Source: Nitrospirota bacterium
GTDB lineage: Bacteria > JACPQY01
DNA: 64,000 bases
Assembly: GCA_016190245.1 (NCBI GenBank)
Contig: JACPQY010000080.1
Span: 1 to 64,000 of the forward strand
Direction: 5' to 3'
Both the position numbers and the translations under genes were made by a program. Positions 18,912 through 28,213 of this stretch are shown in pieces (position 1 is the first letter of the stretch; every line of letters begins with the position of its first letter). A model generated the notes under the pieces. The model was not told the origin of the DNA and ran no database searches. It was given only the letters and a program-made list of their open reading frames with translations.

Positions 18912-20841
18912 GGGGTTCGGTGGGTTGAGCGTGGTGTCGTTCGAGAGCCGGATGGCGGACGAGGCCGTCCTGCTCATCCGGAAATACGGGGGCCAACCCA
19001 TCTCCGCGCCGTCGCTCCGCGAGGTGCCGCTCGAGGTGAATACCGAGGCCCTCGAGTTCGCCGAGCGTCTGATGAAAGGGCATGTGGACGTGGTTCTCTT
19101 CCTCACCGGGGTGGGGACGCGGGCGGTCATCCGGATCGCAAGCTCGCGGCACGACCGCGAGGCCTTCCTTCGCGCCCTGGCCGGGGCGACCGTGGTGACG
19201 CGCGGGCCGAAACCGATCGTCGCCCTCGGGGAGGTGGGCCTGAAACCGACCGTCACCGTGCCGGAGCCGAATACGTGGCGCGACGTGCTCGCCACGCTCG
19301 ATCGCCGTCTGGACGTGCGGGGAAAGGTCGTGGCGGTGCAGGAGTACGGCCGGGCAAACGCCGAGTTGCTCGCGGGTCTGCGAGATCGGGGCGCGGAGGT
19401 TTTTCGCGTGCCCGTGTACCAGTGGGCGCTGCCCGAGGACACGGCGCCGCTCGTGCACGCGCTCCGGGGGATTGCGGAGGGCGCGGCGGATGTCCTGCTC
19501 TTTAGCAATGCGGCGCAGGTGGACCACGTGCTCGAAGTGGCCCGGGAAGAAGGGCTTGAGGCCTCCATCCGGGAATCCATGGAGCGGCTGGTTGTCGCTT
19601 CCATCGGGCCGATCACGAGCGAGGCCTTGCGCGAGCGCGGGTTCCCCGTGGATTTCGAGCCGCGCCGCTCGAAGATCGGCGTGTTCATTCAGGAGGCCTC
19701 CCTGGCATGCCCCGCTCTGGTGGCGCGAAAGCGGGAAGTACGTGTGCAGATTGGGGTGTGGGAGCGCCCGCAGCCCGCGGCGCCCCTCGCCGGCGAACGC
19801 CCGCTGCCCTGTCTCGATGGTTCCTTCATGAAGGCCTGCCGGCGCGAGCCGGTGGAGCGGGTGCCGATCTGGCTCATGCGGCAGGCGGGCCGCTACATGA
19901 AGGCCTATCGGGACGTGCGCTCGCGGGTGAGCTTCCTGGAACTGTGCCACAACCCCCAACTGGCGGCGGAAGTTACCGTCACCGCCGCCGAGCAGCTCGG
20001 CGTGGACGCTGCCATCATCTTTGCCGACATCCTTCTGGTGACGGAGCCGATGGGAGTAGGACTCGAATTCCTGCGAGGCGAGGGGCCGGCGATCCACCGC
20101 CCCGTGAGAACGGCGGAGGACGTGGATCTCGTCCGCGAGGTGGATGCCGAGAGCTCTCTCGGCTTTGTATTCGAGGCGATTCGGTTGACGCGCGCCGCGC
20201 TAGCTCCGCGGATCCCGCTGATCGGTTTTGCCGGAGCGCCGTTCACCGTCGCCTCGTACGTCACTGAGGGCAAGGCCTCGGAGCACTATCTCCATACCAA
20301 GGGCCTCATGCTTCGCGACACGGGGGCCTGGAACGCCCTCCTTGGAAAAATCACGCGGGCGACAACGGACTACCTCAACGGCCAGATTCGGGCCGGCGCG
20401 CAGGCAGTCCAGGTTTTCGACAGTTGGGTGGGGTGCCTTTCCCCTCACGACTATGAAATGCATGTCCTTCCGCATATGCGTCGGCTCTTTGCGGGACTCC
20501 AGGCCGGCGTGCCGGTTATCCATTTCGGGACCGGGACCGCGGCGCTACTTGAGCTGATGAAGGCGGCCGGCGGAGCGGTGATCGGCGTGGACTGGCGGGT
20601 GGAGTTGGGAGCGGCTTGGGACCGGCTGGGCGAGGTGGCCGTGCAGGGGAATCTCGATCCGGCCGTGCTCCTGACCGACGAGCCCACGATCCGGCGGGAG
20701 GCTTGGAGAGTGCTGGACCAGGGACGCGGCAGGCCGGGGCACATCTTCAACCTGGGGCACGGCGTGCTGCCCCAGACACCCGAGGAGAATGTCCACGCCC
20801 TCATCCGGGCTGTGCACGAGTACCCTGTTGAAAAGGTATGA
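18895..20841 (+). CDS. hemDE: Bifunctional uroporphyrinogen-III synthase / uroporphyrinogen decarboxylase (HemD-HemE fusion)
   Basis: HemD-like N-terminal ~270 aa (LFLTGVGTRAVI, VVAVQEYGRANAELLAGLRDRGAEVFRVPVYQW, LLFSNAAQVDHVLEVA, IGPITSEALRERG); HemE C-terminal (ERVPIWLMRQAGRYMKAYR, GFAGAPFTVASY, VQVFDSWVGCLSPHDY, FNLGHGVLPQTPEENV). Confidence 0.93.
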   Translation: MQDLTPGFGGLSVVSFESRMADEAVLLIRKYGGQPISAPSLREVPLEVNTEALEFAERLMKGHVDVVLFLTGVGTRAVIRIASSRHDREAFLRALAGATVVTRGPKPIVALGEVGLKPTVTVPEPNTWRDVLATLDRRLDVRGKVVAVQEYGRANAELLAGLRDRGAEVFRVPVYQWALPEDTAPLVHALRGIAEGAADVLLFSNAAQVDHVLEVAREEGLEASIRESMERLVVASIGPITSEALRERGFPVDFEPRRSKIGVFIQEASLACPALVARKREVRVQIGVWERPQPAAPLAGERPLPCLDGSFMKACRREPVERVPIWLMRQAGRYMKAYRDVRSRVSFLELCHNPQLAAEVTVTAAEQLGVDAAIIFADILLVTEPMGVGLEFLRGEGPAIHRPVRTAEDVDLVREVDAESSLGFVFEAIRLTRAALAPRIPLIGFAGAPFTVASYVTEGKASEHYLHTKGLMLRDTGAWNALLGKITRATTDYLNGQIRAGAQAVQVFDSWVGCLSPHDYEMHVLPHMRRLFAGLQAGVPVIHFGTGTAALLELMKAAGGAVIGVDWRVELGAAWDRLGEVAVQGNLDPAVLLTDEPTIRREAWRVLDQGRGRPGHIFNLGHGVLPQTPEENVHALIRAVHEYPVEKV

Positions 20842-21818
20842 GCGCGGACGCCGTCCTCATGATCGCGTTCGGGGGGCCGGCCAAGTTCGAAGAGGTTCGG
20901 CCGTTTCTGGCAAACGTGCTGAAGGGGCGGCCCGTTCCCCCGGCGCGCGTCGAGCAGGTGGTTGAGCAGTATCGGCGGATCGGGGGCCGGTCTCCGATCC
21001 TGGAGTGGACGGTCCGGCAGGCCAGGGCGCTGGAGGAGCGGTTGCGGACGCCGGGGGGGGGGATGCCGGTCGTGATCGGGATGCGTCACTGGCCTCCCAC
21101 GATCGCCGAAGGCCTCGAGCGGTTGGCGGCGGGCGGAGCGCGGCGGGTGGTGGGCCTCATCATGGCCCCTCATCGGTCGCCGGCGAGTTGGGAGAAATAC
21201 GTGGAAGCGGTGGACGAGGCACGCGGGCGCATGGGAGAACGGGCGCCGGAAGTCCGGTGTGCGGATCTCTGGCATGTCCATCCGCTGTTTCTGCGCAGCG
21301 TGGCGGCCGTGGCGCAGCCCGTGCTTTCCGCCGAGGGCGCCAGGGGCGGGAAGGTGCTCGTCGTTTTCACGGCCCACAGCGTGCCCGTGGAGATGTCCCG
21401 GGCCTCGGGATACAGCGATCAGGTCGAGGCATCGGCGCACGGTGTGGCGGAGATTCTGGGGCTCGACGAGTGGAAGGTGGCCTATCAGAGCCGGAGTGGG
21501 CGGCCGGAGGATCCGTGGTTGGGACCGGACATCCGGGACGTGATAGGCGATGCCGCCCGGGTGGGATGTGCGGCCGTCGTGGTCATCCCCATCGGTTTCG
21601 TCTGCGATCACGTTGAAGTGCTTTTCGACCTGGACATCCAGGCGCGGGAGACGGCGGAGCGCCTGGGCGTTCGCTTCGCGCGCGTGCCGACGGTGGGCGA
21701 TCACCCGGATTTCATCGAGATGCTGGCCGACGCGGTGTGGTCGGTCCGTTGGGGTCGTTTGGAGACCGAAACTGCGCTCGATGGCGGTGCGGAGGTGAAG
21801 CCAAGTCGCTCGCCATGA
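20838..21818 (+). CDS. hemH: Ferrochelatase
   Basis: VVEQYRRIGGRSPILEWT, FTAHSVPVEMS, VAYQSRSGRPEDPWLGPDI, VVVIPIGFVCDHVEVLFDLDIQARETAERLG. Confidence 0.95.
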   Translation: MSADAVLMIAFGGPAKFEEVRPFLANVLKGRPVPPARVEQVVEQYRRIGGRSPILEWTVRQARALEERLRTPGGGMPVVIGMRHWPPTIAEGLERLAAGGARRVVGLIMAPHRSPASWEKYVEAVDEARGRMGERAPEVRCADLWHVHPLFLRSVAAVAQPVLSAEGARGGKVLVVFTAHSVPVEMSRASGYSDQVEASAHGVAEILGLDEWKVAYQSRSGRPEDPWLGPDIRDVIGDAARVGCAAVVVIPIGFVCDHVEVLFDLDIQARETAERLGVRFARVPTVGDHPDFIEMLADAVWSVRWGRLETETALDGGAEVKPSRSP

Positions 21819-21844
21819 GCGATCGCAGGGCATGGATGTCGCGG

Positions 21845-21868
21845 TGAACGAATGCAAGACCTGACCCC
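21845..21868 (+). repeat. Solo copy of RAYT right-terminal repeat
   Basis: TGAACGAATGCAAGACCTGACCCC. Confidence 0.9.
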
Positions 21869-21895
21869 CAGGAACGCGAGGTTGACAAGACAGCG

Positions 21896-22852
21896 GTGGA
21901 AAACCAGGATTGCAACGCAAAGCGGGGAGCACCTATCACGGCACGTTTCATTACAGCTACCACGGCATTCTTCATCCTGATTTCCCTCAACGGCTGCGGT
22001 CTGCCGTGGGCCATCTACGGGGGCGGCCAGACACGAACGTTTGATGATCGGTTCGTTTCCTTGCAGGGAGCCATGTCGTCCTCACAGGTGCGGACCCTCC
22101 TTGGAGATCCGGATCGCAGGATTGTGAACGGACAGTCTGAGGAATGGTATTGGCGGACGTACCGCAGACTGGTACTCTACCACTTCTTAGGAATTGCAAC
22201 GTTCGGCTTTTTTTACGTGATTCCGCCTACGTGGCTTGGAGGGATTTACTACGAGAGTCACAAGGTGGTGCTCTGGAAGGGCATCGTCATGTCCTACGGG
22301 AAGGCTTCCGCTCTTTCGCCGATTGTGACAAGCAGAGTTTCCCCGGAACTTCCCCCGATTGCCGAAAAGTCATACCGGCTTGCTGAAGTGGTTTCAATCA
22401 GGGACCAATGGCTGAGGGCTGCCCTCAAGAAAGGCGTAGAAGCGGTTGGGTGGAAAGAATCGCCTGAATCGAAGATCGTCATGCTGTTTGCCGAGCAAAC
22501 CGGCAACCAAGTTGTGCATGTTCCGCCCACGGTCGTTTGGAAGACGGTCAACATTAGTGTGCCCGGTCAATCGTTCTCAGGTTCGGTTCAAACGAATAAG
22601 GGGTCATCGAGTTTTGAAGGGCAAACGGGTTCGACTTCAACCAGTACAAGCGTCCCCGTCACGGTGCCTGGTTACGAGACGACCATGACGATCAAGACAC
22701 TGAGCCTCAATGCTTTCACACCGGATGGTAAGCCGCTCTGGGAAGGTTACTGCTCCTGGGATGTAAGCCAGTATCCTCAAGACCCTGGGGAACTGTTCAT
22801 CGCGATACTGGGATTCGGTCTCGGTGCCGATCTCGCCCCACCGGAAAAATGA
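21896..22852 (+). CDS. Hypothetical lipoprotein, visibly lower GC than surroundings
   Basis: Lipobox-like FILISLNGCGLP; SmpA/OmlA-like MSSSQVRTLLGDPDRRIVNGQSEEWYW segment; Ser/Thr-rich middle. Confidence 0.6.
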   Translation: MENQDCNAKRGAPITARFITATTAFFILISLNGCGLPWAIYGGGQTRTFDDRFVSLQGAMSSSQVRTLLGDPDRRIVNGQSEEWYWRTYRRLVLYHFLGIATFGFFYVIPPTWLGGIYYESHKVVLWKGIVMSYGKASALSPIVTSRVSPELPPIAEKSYRLAEVVSIRDQWLRAALKKGVEAVGWKESPESKIVMLFAEQTGNQVVHVPPTVVWKTVNISVPGQSFSGSVQTNKGSSSFEGQTGSTSTSTSVPVTVPGYETTMTIKTLSLNAFTPDGKPLWEGYCSWDVSQYPQDPGELFIAILGFGLGADLAPPEK

Positions 22853-22968
22853 CCGGTGATCGCTTGCCCTCGCCTCCCCCTGGGCATCATCCCGTTCGGC
22901 CCCGGATTCATGGTTGCCGCGCCGCCTGTGCCGAGGGGCGGCTGCCCGTGTGGGATTCCCGGGGAATT

Positions 22969-23860
22969 GGGGTCAGGTCTTGCAATAACGCATGTGGTGT
23001 GATAGGAGGCGGATGTGGCGCGACCCTTGAGACTGGAGTACCCCGGCGCGGTGTACCACGTGACAAGCCGGGGGGACCGGCGGGAGAAAATCTGCGAGGC
23101 GGACGCGGACCGGGCTCTCTTCCTCGACCTCTTGGCGCAGACGGTGGGACGTTTCCCCTGGGTGTGCCACGCGTATTGCCTGATGGACAACCACTATCAT
23201 TTGCTGATCGAGACGCTCGAGCCCAGTCTGTCCCGAGGGATGCGGCACCTGAACGGCGTCTACACGCAGAGGTTGAATCGTCGGTACGGGCGTGTGGGCC
23301 ACGTCTTCTCGGGGCGGTTCAAGGCGATCGTGGTTCAGAAGGACTCACATCTGCTGGAATTGTGTCGGTATGTGGTGCTCAACCCGATCCGGGCAGGTGT
23401 GAAGAAGAGGGCACAAGATTGGCCCTGGAGCAGCTATCGTGCGACGTCCGGGCTGGACTCGGTTCCGGCATGGTTGACGGTGGACTGGGTATTGGGTCAG
23501 TTTGGGAGCAAGCGGAGTCCTGCGATGCGGGCGTATCGCCGGTTTGTTGCGGAGGGGCTGGGACAGACACCGTGGGAGGGGCTGGTCGGTCAGATTTACT
23601 ACGGGGACGAAGGGTTTGTGCGCGATCTGGCGACGGGGGAGCGAGTTGAGGAGGTCCCACGCGTACACAAGCGTCCGGTTCGGCTACCGCTGTCGGCGCT
23701 TGTCCGCACGGGTTCGGCGGCCGAGGTTGGGAGGGCGTACATGGTGCACGGGTATCGATTGCGAGAGATTGCGTCGCAAATGGGGGTGCACTATTCAACG
23801 GTGAGTCGCCGGCTGCGGGAGTACGAGCAGGCGAAATGAACGAATGCAAGACCTGACCCC
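22969..23860 (+). mobile_element. REP-associated tyrosine transposase (RAYT) element bounded by 16-bp terminal inverted repeats
   Basis: GGGGTCAGGTCTTGCA (22969-22984) and TGCAAGACCTGACCCC (23845-23860) are exact inverted complements flanking the transposase. Confidence 0.9.
23015..23839 (+). CDS. REP-associated tyrosine transposase (Y1_Tnp, IS200-like)
   Basis: MARPLRLEYPGAVYHVTSRGDRREKI..., MDNHYHLLIET (HUH), GRVGHVFSGRFKAI, CRYVVLNPIRAGV; C-terminal HTH YRLREIASQMGVHYSTVSRRLREYE. Confidence 0.95.
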   Translation: MARPLRLEYPGAVYHVTSRGDRREKICEADADRALFLDLLAQTVGRFPWVCHAYCLMDNHYHLLIETLEPSLSRGMRHLNGVYTQRLNRRYGRVGHVFSGRFKAIVVQKDSHLLELCRYVVLNPIRAGVKKRAQDWPWSSYRATSGLDSVPAWLTVDWVLGQFGSKRSPAMRAYRRFVAEGLGQTPWEGLVGQIYYGDEGFVRDLATGERVEEVPRVHKRPVRLPLSALVRTGSAAEVGRAYMVHGYRLREIASQMGVHYSTVSRRLREYEQAK

Positions 23861-25301
23861 TAGGGTGGGGGTGATCGGGGGGGGGATCACGGGGCTCTCG
23901 CTGGCCCATCGCCTGGTGGAGTTGGCTGCCGAGCAGGGAGTGCCACTGAACGTCTTCCTCTTCGAGGCGAGCGACCGGTTCGGAGGGGTGATCTCGACGC
24001 GCAGGGCGGATGGCTTTCTGCTCGAGGAAGGTCCCGATTCTTTCATCACGGACCGTCCCTGGGCGTTGGACCTCTGCCGCCGGATCGGTTTGGAGGGGGA
24101 ATTGATAGGCGTTCGTCCCGAGAGCCGAAAGAGCTACGTCCTGCGCAACGGCACCATGATCGAAGTTCCAGAGGCGTTTTATCTCCTCGCTCCCGCGCGG
24201 CCCGGCCCCGTCTGGCGATCTCCACTCCTCTCGCTCGGTGGCAAGCTGCGCCTCTTCTGTGAGCCGTTCGTCCCGCGTCGCCGCGGGGGGGGGGACGAGA
24301 GCGTGGGGGGATTCGTTCGGCGCCGGATGGGGTCGGAAGTTCTGGACCGAATCGCGCAGCCCATGATCTCGGGGATCTACAGCGCGGACGTGGACGCTCT
24401 CAGCCTGAGAGCGACCCTCCCGAGGTTCGCCCGGATGGAGGAGGAATGGGGGAGCGTGACGCGCGCGCTGAGGCGGGAGGCGGGGGGCTCTGTGGGCGCG
24501 CGGGCGGCCCAGGGGCCGCGCTACAGTCTGTTCCAGACGCTCCGACCGGGACTGGATGCGCTCGTCGCCAAGCTCGTGGAACGATTGCGCCCGGCCGACC
24601 TTCGCCACGGGGAGCGTGTGACAGCCGTGGTGCGGCCGGGGCGGGAGGGGCGATATCTGGTGGCGTCCGGGGGGGGGGACGTTCTCGCGGACGCGGTCTG
24701 CGTGGCGATGCCCGCTCATGGCGCGGCCGCGGTTCTGAAAAGCCTCGATCCCGATCTGGCGGGCGAACTGGCCAAGTTGGAGTGGACCACGTCCATCACC
24801 GTGAACCTAGCCTACGCGACCGGCCCCTCGGCCCGGTCCATCGCGGCCTCGGGGTTTGTCGTGCCTGCCTCCGAGCGCCGCCCGCTGCTGGGCTGCTCCT
24901 TCTCCAGCGAGAAATTCGAGGGCCGGGCGCCCTCCGGGTTTCTTCTCTTGAGAGTCTTCACCACGCCCTCGGCGCTTGAGAGCGCAGGCGTGCCGCCGGA
25001 TGCCGACGACGCCCGGATCGTCCAGAGTCTGCGACCCCACATCGAGGGGCCCCTGGGCCTTCGAGGCGAACCGGTGCTTGCACGGGTTCACCGCCACGAG
25101 CGGGCGATGCCGGTGTACCGTGTGGGACATCTCGATTGGGTGGCGCGGGTCCAATCTCTGGCCGCCCGCACACCGGGACTCTTCCTCGCCGGGAGCGCGT
25201 TTGAAGGTGTGGGGGTTCCGGATCGTGTTCACGATGGAGAGCGCACGGCCGGGGAGTGCCTGGCCTATCTCACCTCGGCGGGTTGCATCGGTCGGGCTTG
25301 A
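23844..25301 (+). CDS. hemG: Protoporphyrinogen oxidase (HemG/HemY type)
   Basis: VGVIGGGITGLSLAHRL, FEASDRFGGVISTRRADGFLLEEGPDSF, C-terminal LFLAGSAFEGVGVPDRVHDGE. Confidence 0.93.
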   Translation: MQDLTPRVGVIGGGITGLSLAHRLVELAAEQGVPLNVFLFEASDRFGGVISTRRADGFLLEEGPDSFITDRPWALDLCRRIGLEGELIGVRPESRKSYVLRNGTMIEVPEAFYLLAPARPGPVWRSPLLSLGGKLRLFCEPFVPRRRGGGDESVGGFVRRRMGSEVLDRIAQPMISGIYSADVDALSLRATLPRFARMEEEWGSVTRALRREAGGSVGARAAQGPRYSLFQTLRPGLDALVAKLVERLRPADLRHGERVTAVVRPGREGRYLVASGGGDVLADAVCVAMPAHGAAAVLKSLDPDLAGELAKLEWTTSITVNLAYATGPSARSIAASGFVVPASERRPLLGCSFSSEKFEGRAPSGFLLLRVFTTPSALESAGVPPDADDARIVQSLRPHIEGPLGLRGEPVLARVHRHERAMPVYRVGHLDWVARVQSLAARTPGLFLAGSAFEGVGVPDRVHDGERTAGECLAYLTSAGCIGRA

Positions 25302-25317
25302 CGGGTACGAGGATAGG

Positions 25318-25719
25318 GTGGACCGGATCCTCAACGCCTTGGCCGAGGCGATGATCCCACCCGGCGGGGCTTTCGATCCGGGCGGCGCCGACATCGGCCT
25401 GCCGGCCCGCGTGAAAGAGATCGCGCGCCGCCTTGGCTACCCGTCATGGCCCCTCGGCGTCTTCTTGCGTCTCTTCGACTGGTTCCCGCTGCTTTTCGGG
25501 TTCCGATTCAGGCGTTTTTCCCGCCTCGATCCGGACTCGCGTCGCACCTTTCTCGCCTGCCTCGAAGGGAGCCGCGGAATGGTGGGGACAGGGGTCTTTC
25601 TGGCCTTGAAGGCGCTCGTGATGCCGCTGTTCTACTCCGACCCGGAGGTGGGGAGGAGGATCGGCTACTCGGCGGCAGGCGGCGAGCTGCCCGCCGCGCT
25701 CGGGGGGGGGGAGCCGTGA
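25318..25719 (+). CDS. Gluconate 2-dehydrogenase subunit 3-like small protein, partner of downstream GMC oxidoreductase
   Basis: LNALAEAMIPPGGAF...FRRFSRLDPDSRRTFLACLEGSR...KALVMPLFYSDPEVGRRIGY; overlaps GTG of next gene. Confidence 0.6.
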   Translation: MDRILNALAEAMIPPGGAFDPGGADIGLPARVKEIARRLGYPSWPLGVFLRLFDWFPLLFGFRFRRFSRLDPDSRRTFLACLEGSRGMVGTGVFLALKALVMPLFYSDPEVGRRIGYSAAGGELPAALGGGEP

Positions 25720-27224
25720 GCGGGAAGGCAACGGAGCGCGCCGACGTCTGCGTCGTGGGCACGGGCGCTGGCGGTGGCGTGGTGGCGAAGGAACTGGCTG
25801 AGGCCGGGGCGAAGGTCATCATGCTGGAGCGCGGGGGCCCCTCGGCGAGACTGGAGCCGCACGAGCCCGTGGTAGACGGGGCCGTGCGGATCTTTTCGGC
25901 CTCCAGGGCGCTGCGAACGGAGGTGGCGTGGGGCGTGCCGCCCATGCCGATCATCTTCGGCCGCTGCGTGGGAGGCTCCGCCGCCCTCAACGCGGGGACC
26001 TGCTTCAGGCTGCCGGAGCGGATCACCGAGAAATGGGTCACGCGGCATCGGCTCGAGGTTTTCCAGTCGGCGTACTTGGAGAAGCTGTACGTGCATGTGG
26101 AGACGTTCGTGAACATCCATGAGATCGAGCCCGAACTGATCGGGGGGCACGGCCGCGTCTTCCGGAGGGGTATCGAGGCGCTGGGGTGGTCCGGCGGGCC
26201 CGTTCACCGAAACGCGCGGGGCTGCCAGGGCGCGGGGGCCTGCGTGGTGGGCTGCCCCCACGATGCGAAGCTATCGCCGAATCTGAGCTGGGTGCCGCGC
26301 GCGATCGAGAAGGGGGCTCGGCTGCTCACGCGGTGTCGGGTGCAGCGTGTGGTGGTGAAGAGGGGGAGGGCCGTGGCCGTGGAGGCGAAGTGGCATGCAA
26401 ACGGCGGGACCGGTCCGGCGCAGGCGCTGCGCGTGGAGGCTCCGCTGGTCGTGCTGGCGGGTGGCGCGCTGGGGACCCCAGAGATTCTGTGGTCGAGCGG
26501 CCTCGGAGGATCGAGCGGCGAGCTCGGTCGGAATCTCCGCCTGCACCCGGGTGTTGTGGCTGGGGGATTGTTCGACGAACAGCTCGACGGCTGGCGGGGG
26601 GCTCCGCAGAGCTACTTCAGCGACCAGTTTATGGACGAGGGCGTCATTCTCCTCGTTGGTTCGGTCCCGCCTCCCTTGGGGTGCCTTCTCGTACCGGGGT
26701 TTGGGGAGACGCACAAACAATGGATGAGCCGCTATTCCGGTTTCAGCGATGCCGGCGCGCTCATCAGCGATTCCGCTACGGGGCGGCTCCTCCGCGGCCC
26801 CGGCGGTCGTCCGATCCTGACCTATCGGCTCGTGGAGGAGGATGCGCGACGATTGCATCGGGCGCTCGAACGGCTCTGTCGCGTCTACTTGGCGGCGGGC
26901 GCGAAGGTGGTTTTCCCGGGCTTCATCGGGGCAACGCCGGCGCGCAACGAGCGGGAGTTGGGCGAGGTTCTCACGCGGTTCGGACCGAGCCTGCCTCGGC
27001 GGCGACTCGTGGGGGGCAGCCTCCACCCGATGGGCACGTGCACGATGGGTGTATCGCCCGAGTCATCCGTTGTCGATCCGTTCGGCCGAGTTCACGGTGT
27101 GGAAGGCGTGTACGTGGCGGACGGGAGCATCCTGCCCACCTCGACGGTGGTGAACCCCCAGGAGACGATCATGACGCTGGCCACGCACATCGCCTGGGGC
27201 ATCCGAGACGGCGCGCACGCGTAA
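25716..27224 (+). CDS. GMC family oxidoreductase
   Basis: ADVCVVGTGAGGGVVAKELAEAGAKVIMLERGG, GRCVGGSAALNAG, SLHPMGTCTMG, VYVADGSILPTSTVVNPQETIMTLA. Confidence 0.92.
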   Translation: MSGKATERADVCVVGTGAGGGVVAKELAEAGAKVIMLERGGPSARLEPHEPVVDGAVRIFSASRALRTEVAWGVPPMPIIFGRCVGGSAALNAGTCFRLPERITEKWVTRHRLEVFQSAYLEKLYVHVETFVNIHEIEPELIGGHGRVFRRGIEALGWSGGPVHRNARGCQGAGACVVGCPHDAKLSPNLSWVPRAIEKGARLLTRCRVQRVVVKRGRAVAVEAKWHANGGTGPAQALRVEAPLVVLAGGALGTPEILWSSGLGGSSGELGRNLRLHPGVVAGGLFDEQLDGWRGAPQSYFSDQFMDEGVILLVGSVPPPLGCLLVPGFGETHKQWMSRYSGFSDAGALISDSATGRLLRGPGGRPILTYRLVEEDARRLHRALERLCRVYLAAGAKVVFPGFIGATPARNERELGEVLTRFGPSLPRRRLVGGSLHPMGTCTMGVSPESSVVDPFGRVHGVEGVYVADGSILPTSTVVNPQETIMTLATHIAWGIRDGAHA

Positions 27225-27235
27225 GCGCGGCGCGT

Positions 27236-28003
27236 CTAGCGGTTCCGCGGGAGGCTGCTGAGGCGAAGATACAGATCGGCGATCTGTTCGGGGGTGGGGC
27301 GGGGTCGGAGGCGGCTGCGGGTTTCCTCGGCGTACTCGAAGCGATTCTCGACAAGGCGGCGGCAGGCCTCGGGAAAGGAATGCGCGGCGGCTTCGATGAG
27401 GCGATGCGCGAGGCGTTCCGGCGTTTCGCCCTCGCGCACTCGGGCGCGGCGGCGCAAGATGATCCAGCCGCTGTCGAGGCGGGAGGTGAGCGTGTGGAAG
27501 GTCACGCCGGCGTATTGGGCGCGGTCGTAGACGGCCCAGAAGGCCGAGCAGGGGCCGCCGTAGTCGGGCAGGAGCCCGCCGTGGACATTCAGGGCGCCGC
27601 GCTGAGGAAGTTGGAGCAGGGACCGGGGGACGCGGTGACTGAGCGCGGCGGTCACCAGGATGTCGGGTGCCGTGTCGGCAAGGATTCGACGGGTTGTTGC
27701 GCTCCGGAGGGACCACACGTAGCGAACCGGGATGCCGCTCCTGCGGCAGTCGGAGAGGAGGCGGGCCTTCGTCCAGCGCCGGGCGGCGAGGGAGCTTCGG
27801 AGAAGGCGGCCGAGCGCCCCTTGGATCCGGGCGAACCGGCGGCGAGCTGTCGGCGCGACCTGACCGTTTACATAGCGATTCAGCAGAGGAGCCGGACTGA
27901 GCGGGAGGAGGACCAGGGCCACGGTGTGACCGGCGGCAACGGCTGCGCGTGCGTAGAGCGCGGTCTCGTCGCCGTTGGGGTTCGTGATGAAGACGATGTT
28001 CAC
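27236..28003 (-). CDS. Formyltransferase family protein (methionyl-tRNA formyltransferase-like)
   Basis: GALNVHGGLLPDYGGPCSAFWAVYDRAQYAGVTFHTLTSRLDSGWII. Confidence 0.8.
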   Translation of the reverse strand: MNIVFITNPNGDETALYARAAVAAGHTVALVLLPLSPAPLLNRYVNGQVAPTARRRFARIQGALGRLLRSSLAARRWTKARLLSDCRRSGIPVRYVWSLRSATTRRILADTAPDILVTAALSHRVPRSLLQLPQRGALNVHGGLLPDYGGPCSAFWAVYDRAQYAGVTFHTLTSRLDSGWIILRRRARVREGETPERLAHRLIEAAAHSFPEACRRLVENRFEYAEETRSRLRPRPTPEQIADLYLRLSSLPRNR

Positions 28004-28029
28004 ATGACTCGTTCGACGGTCCAGATCGT

Positions 28030-28180
28030 CTGACGTAGTGACGCGGGCTGCCTGCCCGCCGACCCGTCCTCCGTCCGCCTCAGGCGGACTGCTACGGAAG
28101 CGGCGCAGGCGGGAAGCCCGCGGCTACCGGAGACGATACCAGAAACCAGGATCCGAGGTAGTCGCGGGCTTTCAGCCCGC
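28030..28180. repeat. Composite of dispersed palindromic repeats
   Basis: TGACGCGGGCTGCCTGCCCGCCGA...GCAGGCGGGAAGCCCGCGGCTACC, then GTAGTCGCGGGCTTTCAGCCCGCGG. Confidence 0.65.
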
Positions 28181-28213
28181 GGGCCTCTCTGGGAGACTGG
28201 ATCTCAGCGTTCC

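Noticed and set aside
28030-28180. CRISPR-like array from repeated GCGGGC...GCCCGC strings
   Set aside because: Palindromic elements of differing sequence with irregular spacing and no direct-repeat/spacer periodicity; no cas genes in window.
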